Notes under the pieces: generated by a model
Databases searched by the model: none
Seen by the model: the letters and a program-made list of their open reading frames with translations, nothing else
What the model was told of the DNA's origin: nothing
Made by a program: the position numbers and the translations under genes
NCBI GenBank assembly: GCA_032209605.1
Contig: JASFXZ010000012.1
Location: 930,001-994,000 of the forward strand
Origin: Mactromeris polynyma
Taxonomy: Eukaryota > Mollusca > Bivalvia > Venerida > Mactridae
Length of the DNA stretch: 64,000 nt
Reading direction: 5' to 3'
In this document: positions 1 through 12,190 of the stretch, piece after piece
Numbering within the stretch: position 1 is the stretch's first letter
Layout of the letters: each line of letters opens with the position of its first letter

Positions 1-170
1 ACATGACGGAAAATGGCCCATACAATGGCTTAAGACAAGGGTTCTTAACTGCCCTCTGTCTTCTTGAAGACAATTCGGAGTTAATGTTATTTCTTTGAAA
101 TATGCCAACTTCATCATATTGTAACTCCTTATCGTCATCAAATATGCCATTCCTTATCAATAGATAACAA

Positions 171-455
171 CAAATATCTAGAAAAAGATGGTCGACGCAA
201 TTTAAAGGTTAAGATTTGTTGTGCAACATGAAAAATGCCGAGATGTTGATCACTCCAGATCCAAAATGCATTTCGGTAAATTCACCGACATTCAGCGGAT
301 TTCGGTAAGGTAACGTACCCTTTATCGCGTCAAGGTTACAAACGTTATTCGATTGAAGAGAATTTGCACTGGTGGTTAACGTAAGATTTGAATGGTTTAC
401 GAAACACTGATATGTAAATAGCGAAACCATGCTAGTACGACTGTGCCGAAAACAG
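171..455 (+). repeat. Dispersed repeat family X, copy 1
   Basis: This block is clearly related to 17775-18432. Shared stretches in the same order include AAAAAGATGGTCG, a TTTGTTGTRCAACAT box, TGGTGGTTAACGTAAGATTTG, and a terminal block around CTGTGCCGAAAA. The short reverse-strand reading frame across it is shared in part by the second copy (residues QCFVN-SNLTLTT), which fits repeat homology better than a gene. I do not recognise the family. It is probably a non-autonomous transposon fragment. Confidence 0.6.
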
Positions 456-460
456 TTTTT

Positions 461-1357
461 ACATGCATTAGATACATAAACAATGATATGCCACTTTAAG
501 CACTTTATGATTCATCTTGAAATATGTTACACAATTCCACAATGCGGTCACGTGGTGTTTAATAGTCAGTGACCGCATGGAAATTACTGTAGAGAATTGC
601 AAGGTACCGTATACTAATGGAAGATGAGAATATGTTTACTAGATCTAATCGAATTAAGTAGCATTCATAGCATTGATGAAATTGCACATCAGGACATATT
701 TCAATGAGGCTCTGCAAAGTTCCCAAACTGCTGTTTTTCTCCGTTTCGTTTTACCACTGATAATATGTAGTTTATCAAGTATATTGACTAACTCATCATT
801 GTCTTATATCAGACGGTGTACAATATGGATGTGAAACCCAATTATACTTCCATCTTTCTCAAAACTGCTTGTTTAGGATTTAGTCACTGAACATAACATT
901 TCTGTCGTTGTCAAGTACCACCTTATAGAATGTAGTTGGTTGACGGGCATTCTATTTGTAATAGGTAACCGTGGGTGATTATTATTCTTATTCATTTAAA
1001 GATAGTTTCTCTTTCTTTTCTGAGAAGTAAAACATCTGCAATTAATGAAAACTATTGAAAATAAGTCTATTCTTGTTGCTAATGTAATAATTCTGTTAAA
1101 CGCCACCTGAGGCACATATTAAATGATTGTTTTCTCCAAATGTGTATGAAAGTATTCCAAGTAAAATGTCTGATGCGTTTTAATAATTGTCTTTTGTTAT
1201 ATTACAACCATAAAGTTATAATCAAGCGGTAGCTTCTGTGTAATATGTTCTTGCTATTAATTGTTTTAATAAGAAGTTTAAAACTCATTCTTCAGATGAA
1301 TGTAACTTTTGCTTATTATTGATTTTTTAATTCCTTGTATTTCTGAAAAAATATAAT
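461..1357. other. AT-rich stretch without a supported gene
   Basis: There is no open frame of note and no splice-bounded coding island that I could defend. The only structure seen is the inverted repeat at 542-578, listed separately. Confidence 0.6.
542..578. other. Perfect 10-bp inverted repeat (hairpin)
   Basis: ATGCGGTCAC at 542-551 is the exact reverse complement of GTGACCGCAT at 569-578, with a 17-nt loop. It is GC-rich relative to its surroundings. No role is visible. It could be the end of a small transposon or a chance palindrome. Confidence 0.6.
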
Positions 1358-1642
1358 GAATATATCGACAATATAAATCACCAGATAGGTTGAATAGGTC
1401 GACAATATAAATCACCAGATAGGTTGAATATGTCGACAACATAAATCACCAGATAGGTTGAATATGTCGACAATATAAATCACCAGATAGGTTGAATATG
1501 TCGACAATATAAACCACCAGATAGGTTGAATAGGTCGACATATAAATCACCAGATAGGTTGAATAGGTCGACAATATAAATCACCAGATAGGTTGAATAG
1601 GTCGACAATATAAATCACCAGATAGGTTGAATATGTCGACAA
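1358..1642. repeat. Minisatellite, 34-bp unit, about 8.4 copies
   Basis: Units begin GAATAKGTCGACAATATAAA and end in CCAGATAGGTT. Adjacent copies differ by single substitutions (TAGGTCGAC, TATGTCGAC or TATATCGAC) and one copy has lost a base near 1539. Nearly every unit contains GTCGAC. Confidence 0.97.
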
Positions 1643-2169
1643 CGATTTCATAAAAAAATATTGGTAATTTCAAGCATGCAATTACTTACCCGTCAATTGT
1701 AATTAATTGATATTAAATTTGTATGCATTCATTTCTGAATGTGACCTGAATGACAAGAAGTAAATTCTGAGCGTATTCAATTAGTAACGGACTCCTGGTT
1801 CGCTTCGTAAGTGAATCTATATAATGTACCTATTACAGGAGCAAGCTACGTAGAATCATATTGGTGTTGACAAGCCCCGATATAAAATATTCGTCCACGT
1901 GTGCTAATTCGCCGCTCTGGTCATTCGTGTCTCCTGTTTCTCTCATTATAGCAAATGACGAAAACAATAAAGCAGTCTAAATGACACCCAGACTGTTCAT
2001 TAACGGGAAAAATCATCCAGAGAGATACTTTTGCGATCATATGGTCATTTTGCGTTACTTTTGTTCTTGGCAATTTGTCCTTAGTGCATTTTTCATTTTT
2101 CTAAAATCTGTAATATTATCTAATGTTACTTTACACCATTTAGCATGATGGTAAATCGCCCTAAAGCTG
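1643..2169. other. Spacer without a supported gene
   Basis: AT-rich sequence between two minisatellites. Nothing recognisable was seen. Confidence 0.55.
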
Positions 2170-2927
2170 CACTTTGTTACCCAACCCACCAGTTCCATAT
2201 TACACTTTGCTACCCCACCCACAAATTCCAACTTGCACTTGTTACCCAACCCACCAGTTCCATATTACACTTTGCTACCCCACCCACAAATTCCAACTTG
2301 CACTTTGTTACCCAACCCACCAGTTCCATATTACACTTTGCTACTCCACCCACAAATTCCATCTTGCACTTTGTTACCGCACCCATCAATTCCATAGTAC
2401 ACTTTGCTACCCCACCCACAAATTCCATTTTGCACTTTGTTACCCAACCCACCAATTCCATATTACACTTTGCTACCCCACCCACAAATTCCATTTTGCA
2501 CTTTGTTACCCAACCCACCAATTCCATATTACACTTTGCTACCCCACCCACAAATTCCAACTTGCACTTTGTTACCCAACCCACCAGTTCCATATTACAC
2601 TTTGCTACCCCACCCACAAATTCCAACTTGCACTTTGTTACCCAACCCACCAGTTCCATATTACACTTTGCTACCCCACCCACAAATTCCATTTTGCACT
2701 TTGTTACTCAACCCACCAGTTCCATATTACACTTTGCTACTCCACCCACAAATTCCATCTTGCACTTTGTTACCGCACCCATCAATTCCATAGTACACTT
2801 TGCTACCCCACCCACAAATTCCATTTTGCACTTTGTTACCCAACCCACCAATTCCATATTACACTTTGCTACCCCACCCACAAATTCCATCTTGCACTTA
2901 GATACCCCATCCACCAATTCCATCTTG
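2170..2927. repeat. Minisatellite, 33-bp unit, 23 copies, dimeric and 12-mer higher-order structure
   Basis: Two monomer types largely alternate: one has TTGCTACCCCACCCACAAAT, the other TTGTTACCCAACCCACCA, giving a 66-bp dimer. The copy at about 2236 has lost one base; otherwise the phase is kept. A block containing the rare TTACCGCACCCATCAATTCC monomer occurs twice, 396 bp apart (12 monomers), showing a segmental duplication inside the array. Because 33 is divisible by three and the unit lacks stops in several frames, open frames of 276-278 codons run through on the plus strand and shorter ones on the minus strand. They are by-products of periodicity and I do not call them genes. Confidence 0.97.
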
Positions 2928-3345
2928 CATTTTCGCAACAACTTCCTTCTTACATCAGAAGTGGAGAGCGAATGACTAGAAATATCGAAGAAAATATTGC
3001 ATTACCCTAATTCCGAGGTGATGACCTACAAATTGTCTAACATACACACTACCGAATGAGATAACCAAGATGGCTTATCACATGACATATGACACAAGAT
3101 GCCATTACAGACATTTTCTAAGTTTTTCATCTTAAAGATATTTGCAGCATTAATGCACCCTTATCCACATGACTACTGTACATTGTAATACACTTTGTTC
3201 CCCTTTTTCAGTGGCCGACAGTGCATCATATAAACTCATGGTGAAGACAAATCAGCGGTATTGGAATTGGTTCTGCCTTGCTTTGAATTTGGAGATATAA
3301 ACAATTTATAGTGGCATGAGACTTCAAATACAAGGTAAATCATTT
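2928..3345. other. Spacer without a supported gene
   Basis: Unique AT-rich sequence between arrays. No gene signal was seen. Confidence 0.55.
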
Positions 3346-4257
3346 ATGATCTTATTTTACATGGTGGATACAGCGTTTGGATGGTGTTTACTAAGTTATA
3401 TTATGATCTTATTTTACATGGTGGATACAGCGTATCGATGGTGTTTACTAAGTTATATTATGATCTTATTTTACATGGTGGATACAGCGTATCGATGGTG
3501 TTTACTAAGTTATATTATGATCTTATTTTACATGGTGGATACAGCGTTTGGATGGTGTTTACTAAGTTATATTATGATCTTATTTTACATGGTGGATACA
3601 GCGTATCGATGGTGTTTACTAAGTTATATTATGATCTTATTTTACATGGTGGATACAGCGTTTGGATGGTGTTTACTAAGTTATATTATGATCTTATTTT
3701 ACATGGTGGATACAGCGTATCGATGGTGTTTACTAAGCTATATTATGATCTTATTTTACATGGTGGATACAGCGTATCGATGGTGTTTACTAAGCTATAT
3801 TATGATCTTATTTTACATGGTGGATACAGCGTATCGATGGTGTTTACTAAGCTATATTATGATCTTATTTTACATGGTGGATACAGCGTATCGATGGTGT
3901 TTACTAAGCTATATTATGATCTTATTTTACATGGTGGATACAGCGTTTGGATGGTGTTTACTAAGCTATATTATGATCTTATTTTACATGGTGGATACAG
4001 CGTATCGATGGTGTTTACTAAGTTATATTATGATCTTATTTTACATGGTGGATACAGCGTATCGATGGTGTTTACTAAGTTATATTATGATCTTATTTTA
4101 CATGGTGTATACAGCGTATCGATGGTGTTTACTAAGCTATATTATGATCTTATTTTACATGGTGGATACAGCGTATCGATGGTGTTTACTAAGTTATATT
4201 ATGATCTTATTTTACATGGTGTATACAGCGTTTCGATGGTGTTTACTAAGTTATATT
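3346..4257. repeat. Minisatellite, 57-bp unit, exactly 16 copies
   Basis: Units begin ATGATCTTATTTTACATGG and contain GATACAGCG, GATGGTGTTTACTAAG and TATATT. No indel occurs in 912 bp. Variation is confined to a few sites: TTTGG, TATCG or TTTCG after GCG, AAGT or AAGC near the end, and GTGGAT or GTGTAT. The unit equals 19 codons, so two plus-strand frames stay open. One (3316-4263, 315 codons) would encode a very hydrophobic 19-residue repeat (MILFYMVDTA then WCLLSYI). Both frames are open at once, there is no promoter or homology, and substitutions include non-synonymous ones, so a real membrane protein is unlikely but not excluded. Confidence 0.97.
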
Positions 4258-5937
4258 ATGTAATTCATGTTAGTGTTTATTTCAAACATATGAATGATTA
4301 CTTCTTACCCTGATATCGAGGAGCCATGTATATCGTGTCTGCAGGAATAATGCATGGTATGAGTAAAAGTTCATATGAGCTGCTGTAGACCAAATTTCCA
4401 TAGAGTGGACATCAAGGAATTGACAATAAATTAGTCGAACAATTATTTAAAATTCTGCAATCCAGATAAAAATAACTTAACAGTAGAACCACATTAAGAA
4501 CACTTGTTATTGAATAGATATTCATGTGCAATGTTATTCCGTTTACAAAGATAACTATCATGTTTTCAATTTGTTTTAGCACACTAAGTGTGCATTCAAA
4601 ATCCATTAGTTTATTGGAAACAACGTCTTTTACTTGATAATGGAAACATTATATTTGATATTGATGGCAAACTTTATGACTGCTACTGAACAATATTGCC
4701 GTTCAGCACATTAAACACCATTTAAGTGTAATCAACCGACACCCAGTCTGTGTACTGTACGGTGTATACATTTTATTTCATTTCTAAAATCTACATTTTC
4801 AAACGTACGATGACTTCGTTTTAGTAGAATGTTTTATCGAATTATGTACGTATTATAATAAACGCCCGATATAAATTATTTCGTAGCGGAAATAAGTTGA
4901 CGCATAGAAAATGTATTAAGGATACTTCTTATTTTAAATAAATTTAATTATTTAATATCATTCGGAAACGAAAAGATAAGAAGATAAGGCTTAAATAAGA
5001 AAACACATTTCTATTCTTTACTGAAAAAAGACTAATACCAGAGGAAATAAATATATATTAGGCGGTTAATGAGTGCGGTTAAATTGGCATAATTAGATAT
5101 ACGTGCTTGTTGAGATTCGCATTAATCCAGTCTGTCTCAAACGCATTCATTTGCATAATAAGTAAACAGGCATTTATTTCATGTTCTGATATGCGTGTCG
5201 GCGTAAGGTTACTTGCTCTATCAACGTCACCCTAATTACGGAAATACATCACTTGAAAAGGACGGATTTTACAGCACGATGTCTCTGGAAGTTATGAGTC
5301 CTTACGGTAAAATAGACTAGAGATTTTAACATTAACATTAATCTGCACAATTCTCCAAGTCAGAAAAAACGCAACTTCTGATAGAGAGAAATTAGATAGT
5401 AAGATTGGTATACATCAGAACGTGTCCCATGACGATCATAATATAAAGAAGAAATCTTCCCAGATAATTGTGTGTTCACCATTATACAACATCTTAAGTT
5501 GCGCGAAGTGTCTACACGTACTTGATGTACAGCTCATAAAAAACTCTATAAGAAGAAACTACGGCTATACAGCAGCCCTTTCCGGCGGTTTATTTTTGGA
5601 CAAGACTATATCATCAGCTAGAAACATGATTACTGCAGGCGTACTCGAATTTTCTGCTCTATCTAGATTTACTTACTAAGCGGAAATAATACCCGGAAAA
5701 GTAACAAAATGTGATCAATTTTAAAGAACACGTGTGTATATACGGCACAGAACGTCCATTATTACATATCTAAACAGGGGTGGAGAGGAGATAGTTTGTA
5801 CGTGTAATAGTTTGAATACAGTAACACTTAAGCATCACCTCCGAATAATAAGACCTGTGACCTCAGAGTTAAGAACATAAATTTCGAGTGCGATTCCACT
5901 GTTTTGTTCTGTATATCCAACCTCAATATTAAGACAA
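4258..5937. other. AT-rich stretch without a supported gene
   Basis: Contains only short random-looking open frames. The best is 5422-5679 on the plus strand, 85 codons and unrecognised, with no coding support. I see no array or transposon here. Confidence 0.5.
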
Positions 5938-5991
5938 CCTCAATAAGTAGACCAGTCTTGAAGGGTCCCAAGTGTGGTCTTACTATTGAGG
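5938..5991. repeat. Imperfect 17-bp inverted repeat in a CCTCAATA-type dispersed repeat
   Basis: CCTCAATAAGTAGACCA at 5938-5954 pairs with TGGTCTTACTATTGAGG at 5975-5991 with two mismatches. Related direct copies (ACCTCCGAATAATAAGACC near 5838 and AACCTCAATATTAAGAC near 5920) precede it. From memory, similar CCTCAATA and GGTCTT pieces recur in bivalve genomes. I treat this as part of an old dispersed repeat covering about 5830-6010. Confidence 0.4.
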
Positions 5992-6080
5992 CTGTACTTG
6001 TATACATGTCTGTAGTGCACAAAACGCATTTAATACAAAGTGTGTCCTATATTCAGGGGATTTCATATTGAATATTTTAT

Positions 6081-6299
6081 ACAACGTTGCACAGCAATCC
6101 TATGAAACAGAATACTTCTATACTAGTAACTGTAAAATGACGGTCGTCTGGACACAACGTTGCACAGCAATCCTATGAAACAGAATACTTCTATACTAGT
6201 AACTGTAAAATGACGGTCGTCTGGACACAACGTTGCACAGCAATCCTATGAAACAGAATACTTCTATACTAGTAACTGTAAAATGACGGTCGTCTGGAC
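6081..6299. repeat. Minisatellite, 73-bp unit, three identical copies
   Basis: Units start ACAACGTTGCACAGCAATCC and end ACGGTCGTCTGGAC. The three copies (6081-6153, 6154-6226, 6227-6299) appear identical base for base, so the expansion is recent or has been homogenised. Confidence 0.97.
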
Positions 6300-7046
6300 A
6301 CCAGTATTGTTTCAAGACTACACTCAACAAAATTTCTAAACGTCAAATTGGTATTTCGTCGAAATGTAAAAACAGAAACAGATGACCATATTTGCGCCTA
6401 GTAAACAGGCGGGTAACCTGAACTATTAATTAAAGTGGTAAATAATACAAAAAATATGTATTTTTATAAAGTTAGTCATACCACGGACATATAAAACATT
6501 TCCTCCTAATTCACGCCCTTTCTTTATCATTTACTAAATTACTCTGTATTATGTAAACGAAAGTGCGACGTTATTAGCAGAACAGTACCCGTCCAACTTA
6601 TAATGGATAAGTTATTTCTTCACACGTTCAAGTCATAACATTACTATCAGTTGCACCAACATGACCGACAGTTTCTTTAAGCACAACGTCTGTGTTTTAA
6701 TGAATTGTTTCACCTCTAAAGCATCGTACACGAAAATAAGAGAAACTCAACAAAGCAATTTGTTTAAGGATGGACATAGCCTAGACAATTTGACACAACA
6801 AATGAGCTGTTTCATGATTGTAATGTAACTATTCATGGAATTGTTTCTGGCTGAAATTAGTAATGCAGATGAGTTTTTACGTGTTTTAGTTTCTACTGTT
6901 GGAGAATTCAATGCGAGCATTTTGTGTTATTATTTACCTCTTTTTACTCAACAATTCCTACACCATGCGCGCAAATAACTGACTCATTCGTTTTCAAAAA
7001 TCGACTTATATTGTCGTGACAAAAATCATCTTGATTGATAAAATGT
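6300..7046. other. Stretch without a supported gene
   Basis: AT-rich unique sequence. No coding or repeat structure was recognised. Confidence 0.5.
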
Positions 7047-7074
7047 CTATGCAGATACCAGCATAATGAACACA

Positions 7075-7250
7075 GAAGACTTTATGTACCAGATAATGCT
7101 TGCCTGACCAGTGTGATGTTGTCTCGGAATTAAGATCTGGCGGTCTCGTATCCATTGAGACGTTCGTTGTGTTACTCGTACAGTACTTCCATCAATAATA
7201 TTCCCAGAGGCGTGCCGATTGTACATCACGTGACATTACATATTCGTTGT
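7075..7250 (-). pseudogene. Possible Tc1/mariner transposase N-terminal fragment (degraded)
   Basis: On the minus strand the frame reads YNRHAS, then about ten residues later RVTQRTSQWIRDR, then PRQHHTGQ. From memory this follows the N-terminal DNA-binding region of Tc1-like transposases: an FNRHxST-type motif, a helix-turn-helix with an R-x-x-TGS-like turn, a DRPRSGRPR-type GRPR linker, then PRQD. A stop lies just upstream in the same frame and the frame ends soon after, so the catalytic domain is missing. It would be a dead relic. The match is weak and could be chance; a translated search would decide. Confidence 0.3.
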
Positions 7251-7330
7251 GTCAGAAACAGCCAGTGCGCTAGTGCTCTCTCTAAATATCTGATCAAAGA
7301 TCCGATTATAATCCTAACTAGAATTCTAAT

Positions 7331-8515
7331 TTCCAATTTGAAAGTATACATTATAACAAGTATTAAATCTATCACCAGAGGGATTATACGTAATGTGTTT
7401 TAAAGACTATTAATATGTATTAAAACTACAATATAATCGGATGCTTCACCAGAAGCATCTATATTTCTATACTTATTTAGAATTATATGTGTGTATGATC
7501 TATGAATGATATTATTGCATTATCTTGCAAATATGTTCAGCACGCTAATTGTACAAGATGCTGTAATATACAACCACAATGTGCTATTATGATGCTGTAT
7601 CCTTAAATCTTGTCAATTCGAACATTCTTGTCGTTTTTACTAAATTAAGACATTGTAGCTAAATGACCTTGACACTATGTGAAGTAAACAATCAGGGGAT
7701 TCAATTAACAATAGAGCTTTTCCATGATACTCAGCGGGTGCATGTCGAGATTCACGTCTGCTTGTGAGTGTTTTTCGCCATATGTCGACATTTTTGTTGT
7801 TAATAACTATAAACAAAGGTGTAATACTAGATTGAGAGTGTTTAAGATCTATTGTATTATCCTTTACCACGTCTTTAAGGGTATCGAAATGACAGAACAG
7901 CAGGCTTATTGTAATCAGTGGAGGACTTTTTTCGTCTGGAAACAAACTGAATATATATATACAACAATATTGTCCACATACAAGTTCTATATACATAGTT
8001 TAGACAGTTACATGTATATAAAACACTTGCATGAAAATAAGTGATTGTCTTGGTATATTATAGAATTAATACTCAAATTTCATATACGTATATCGCATGT
8101 TAGCTATCGAAGAAATAATAAATTTGCAATATTGTGATTTTATGGTCGTAACATTTGGAATTTAAGACGCCAGCCATAATTGTGTTCAAAGTTCTTGGCC
8201 CTAATTTTATTCAAGCAAATAAATTTTATTTTATTTCATAATAATTGTACTTTATTAACAATATTGAACCACTAGCTTTAATGTGACCAGCTTGGGGAAG
8301 ATGTTCTTAATCTCAGAAACATTTAACGATGTTGCCAGAATCGATCCATGGAAACATGTTATACAGACATACAGGTGAAACAAAGTTTGAACACATCGTT
8401 TTGTTTTTGTTTACAAATTTAAAATATATAAGATATACCAAAGTCATTATAATGGTGATAGTAACTTCCGTATGACTGGTTGGCCTGGTGTCTTTTTAAT
8501 GTGACTCAAAATGAT
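7331..8515. other. AT-rich stretch without a supported gene
   Basis: Overlapping frames at 7640-7996 (minus) and 7724-8044 (plus) are unrecognised and low in complexity. Nothing else stands out. Confidence 0.5.
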
Positions 8516-9476
8516 ATCATGTCACTTATCTACGGTATCATGTCACGTATCTACGGTATCATGTCACGTATCTACGGTATCATGTCACGTATCCACGGCA
8601 TCATGTCAGGTATCTACGGTATCATGTCACGTATCTACGGTATCATGTCACGTATCTACGGTATCATGTCAGGTATCTACGGTATCATGTCACGTATCCA
8701 CGGCATCATGTCAGGTATCTACGGTATCATGTCACGTATCTACGGTATCATGTCACGTATCTACGGTATCATGTCACATATCTAAGGCATCATGTCACGT
8801 ATCTATGGTATCATGTCAGGTATCTACGGTATCATGTCACGTATCTACGGTATCATGTCACATATCTACGGTATCATGTCACGTATCTATGGTATCATGT
8901 CAGGTATCTACGGTATCATGTCACGTATCTACGGTATCATGTCACGTATCTATGGTATCATGTCAGGTATCTACGGTATCATGTCAGATATCTACGGTAT
9001 CATGTCAGGTATCTACGGTATCATGTCACGTATCCACGGTATCATGTCAGGTATCTACGGTATCATGTCACTTATCCACGGTATCATGTCACGTATCTAC
9101 GGTATCATGTCAGATATCTACGGTATCATGTCAGGTATCTACGGTATCATGTCACGTATCCACGGTATCATGTCACGTATCTACGGTATCATGTCAGATA
9201 TCTACGGTATCATGTCAGGTATCTACGGTATCATGTCACGTATCCACGGTATCATGTCACGTATCTACGGTATCATGTCAGGTATCTACGGTATCATGTC
9301 AGGTATCTACGGTATCATGTCACGAATCTACGGTATCATGTCACGTATCTACGGTATCATGTCACGTATCTACGGTATCATGTCACGTATCTACGGTATC
9401 ATGTCAGGTATCTACGGTATCATGTCACGTATCTACGGTATCATGTCACGTATCTACGGTATCATGTCACGTATCT
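8516..9476. repeat. Minisatellite, 21-bp unit, about 45.8 copies, no net indel
   Basis: The consensus unit starts ATCATGTCACGTATCTACGG. Variants fall at a few sites: CACGTA, CAGGTA, CAGATA or CACTTA, and CTACGG, CCACGG or CTATGG. The phase is kept over 961 bp. Trains such as CAGATA followed by CAGGTA and then a CCACGG unit recur at 8985, 9111 and 9195, which points to unequal exchange in blocks of four and six units. The unit is seven codons long, so plus-strand frames stay open (352 codons from 8511). I do not call a gene, since two overlapping frames are open and the variable sites are mostly non-synonymous. Confidence 0.98.
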
Positions 9477-10085
9477 GTTATGGTCGTATGCATACGCTAT
9501 GGGGGTTCCGTTCCTGGTGTTCTTATGATTCTTTGGTCAGAACCTGTATGTGTAGGGACCATTATGTGAAACACCCGTATGTGTACCCTACGGGGACCGT
9601 TATGTAAAACACCCGTGTGTGTACCCTACGGGGACCGTTATGTAAAACACCCGTATGTGTACCCTACGGGGACCGTTATGTGAAACACCCGTAGGTGTAT
9701 CCTACGGGGACCGTTAAGTGAAACACCCGTAGGTGTACCCTACGACATCCGTTATGTGAAACACCCTACGTAATGTGCACGTTCAACAAAACCCGTACTA
9801 TCAGTCCAGCGGGGCCATGCGTGGCATGTACGGATTCCAATCGGGACCGATCAGGCGCGTGAGTACATGAACGAGTTATTTTGGGTATATACCTGGCCGA
9901 ACCTGTTATGTGTTTTTCTTTGGATCCGCGATATATAATTAAGTAGGAATGAAAATGATGAGAATAAACATATAATTATGTGTATGTAATTGACTTCTGG
10001 CTGATTTCCCCGTTGACCCTTATATACCCATGAGGACGTCGTAATCAGTCGTGACTGTCCGTGCGGGACCCGGTATGATGAAACT
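9477..10085 (+). mobile_element. ACGGGT-rich dispersed element family Y, copy A
   Basis: Matches copy B (10828-11330) on both sides of a shared internal minisatellite. The left flank shares TATGCATACG, TTCCGTTC, TTCTTA-GATTCTTTG and TCAGAACCTGT. The right flank (about 9983-10080) shares CCGTTGACCCTTATATAC, GACGTCGTAATCAG and CCCGGTATG. The sequence is GC-richer than its surroundings and has no open frame of interest. A non-autonomous transposon carrying its own tandem repeat is my inference; such elements are known in bivalves (pearl-type) and among Helitron relatives, but I did not identify terminal signals. Confidence 0.5.
9546..9766. repeat. Internal 38-bp minisatellite of family Y copy A, about 5.8 copies
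   Basis: Units contain GTACCCTACGGGGACCGT and TATGTGAAACACCCGTA. CCCGTA and TACGGG within the unit can pair. The same unit, with GGTTCC in place of GGGACC, is found at 11006-11200. Confidence 0.95.
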
Positions 10086-10827
10086 ATTGATTATACTCAC
10101 TATTGTAATATTGTAGGTTGAACATTTCATTCATGTTCGTTTATATTGTCTATTAAGTTTGATGGAAATCTGTTATATGACATTAGTATGATGTATTTGA
10201 TGTTGGAAATAACGATCTATATGTATCTTGAACATTAGTGTACATTGTAATTAGATATCGGATAAAGCAAGAATAGGCCTACTAATCAAACCATAAAGAA
10301 TTGTCCAGAAAAAGATGAGATTCTCTTTTTTGTGTTGAGGGATTAAATCTGGCAAGCATTAATGAAAGGAAAAACGATATTAGACATACTTATGCCAGTC
10401 TTCATTACTGGAATCTATTCAAGAATTATGTTTATCGGAATAAAAATTTCATCCAATGGTAGTCCAACAATAATCACTTGACCTTAGCAGATACACTTTC
10501 CACTGATGGTTGTCTGCTGAGATATTTCGATAAAGAGCTCATACCAAATTGCTTGACGGGAAGATTAATACAATGACTTACAACCGACGGAAAATTAGGC
10601 TATTCAATCGGTTATTTTCGAAGAGGTTACTATATCACTTGAAACATAAAATCGTTAAATACCATCCTTTATGCTTAAGAATAATTAATGTATCAAGTAT
10701 TACATTCCTTTTACCATCACTTGTCAATGTAGCTTAATAACTTATTTGTTGAACAGATCAAGCATTGTGTGTTTATAATTTGGATGAATCATCGGGTTTT
10801 CTTTAATTTGGCAAATACATAATTGTG
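10086..10827. other. Stretch without a supported gene
   Basis: AT-rich spacer between family Y copies A and B. A 62-codon frame at 10549-10737 is not recognisable. Confidence 0.5.
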
Positions 10828-11330
10828 TCTTTGTCTCATACAACCTACTGGTGGTCCCGGGCCCGTATGACTTGGGGAGCCGCACGGCCGTATGACCCGT
10901 ATGAAATCCGTACTAAATCCCGTCCTGCGATGATAAGGTTATATGCATACGGGTGGTCTATGGGGATTCCGTTCTTTGTGTTCTTACGATTCTTTGTCAG
11001 AACCTGTTCGTGTACCCGTAATGTGAAATACCCGAACGTGTACCCTGCTGGTTCCGTAATGTGAAAACCCGTAACTGCACCCTGCGGGTTCTGTTATGTA
11101 AAAAAACCCGTAAGTATACCTTGCGGGTTCCGTTATGTGAAACACCCGTAAGTGTACCCTGCGGGTTCCGTTATGTGAAACACCCGTAAGTGTACCCTAC
11201 TAAACTATATGTCTGTATAACTGACTTTTACTGATTACTCCGTTGACCCTTATATACACACGTGGACGTCGTAATCAGACGTAGATGCCCGTGCAGAACC
11301 CGGTATGCTTTAATGAGTTCATGGGACCAT
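10828..11330 (+). mobile_element. Dispersed element family Y, copy B
   Basis: The 5' part holds ACTGGTGGTCCCGGGCCCGTA, a motif shared with copies C and D. The centre holds the 38-bp minisatellite, and the 3' part matches copy A (CCGTTGACCCTTATATAC, GACGTCGTAATCAGACG). It therefore bridges the two halves of the family and gives the best view of its order: CCCGGGCCC box, ACGGGT-rich region, minisatellite, then the GACGTCGTAATCAG tail. No coding capacity was seen. Confidence 0.55.
11006..11200. repeat. Internal 38-bp minisatellite of family Y copy B, about 5 copies
   Basis: Units contain GTACCCTGCGGGTTCCGT and TATGTGAAACACCCGTAA. The first copies are diverged and the last two are nearly identical. 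Confidence 0.93.
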
Positions 11331-11454
11331 GTTGCGATCACTGATCTGCGTCCGTAATCAGAATATAATCAAATAATTGTATATACCAGCAAACGTCAAC
11401 ATATTTTAGACCCTGTAATTTATAACTCGTCATGTTGTCATTGATTTAATACCC

Positions 11455-11690
11455 GAATGCCTCCGTCACATGAACTTCCAGGGCAGTTTCCGGTCCCATA
11501 AGGGCCAACAGTTTCGAATATTTTTGAATTCGTAGGGGTGCCGCATAGCCCGTGACTGAAAGTTCGGCATATATAACGTTCATGCTTCGATTAGATGAGA
11601 CCTACGGGTGGTTCCGGGCCCGAAGGGCTCTAGCCGTACGGGTCCTTGGCCTTTTGAAAGTCAGCACGCCGGGAGCTTCGTGTGACTAAG
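11455..11690 (+). mobile_element. Dispersed element family Y, copy C (partial)
   Basis: Contains GCATAGCCCGTGACTGAA and GATGAGACCTACGGGTGG followed by a CCGGGCCCGAAGGG box. The same features in the same order occur in reverse complement at 32020-32300. The internal minisatellite is absent. Confidence 0.5.
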
Positions 11691-12190
11691 GTTAAGTAAT
11701 AACTCATGAACATTATTCAAATAAAGCAGGTTAAGACAATGAGCATTATCACACGGTTATACGATTTGTTCTGTCCAGCATCTTCAGTTTTAGCAAGAAA
11801 CATTGCTGATTGTTTTACATCCTGATATTGTTGTAATGATGGCGAATATTCCTAGTTTATTTCATTGCGGTCGCCACAATGGCGCAAACGATGTAAACAT
11901 ATTCAATGTAACACGATATCAAATCATATTAATTATGTATTCGAAGGGAGAACGAAAAGCTTGTCAATCAAGATAGACACTGAATCCAGACCAACATTGT
12001 TCAGTCGTATTTGTTCACACATCGATAAAAAAGATGATCTTTAACTAGCAACGTTTCTATGGCTACATGAAATTATTTGAGCAATAAGAGGATATAGGAT
12101 TATGTTTGATATTGTATATGATAAAGTATAAATATAATAAGTAGTGCAACAACGAGTTAGTATTCAAACACACTTCATGTTTTGTTAATG
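11691..12190. other. Spacer without a supported gene
   Basis: AT-rich. Nothing recognisable was seen. Confidence 0.5.

Noticed and set aside
3316..4263. 315-codon hydrophobic repeat protein
   Set aside because: A second plus-strand frame is equally open over the same units, and changes such as FG to YR and D to Y look neutral.
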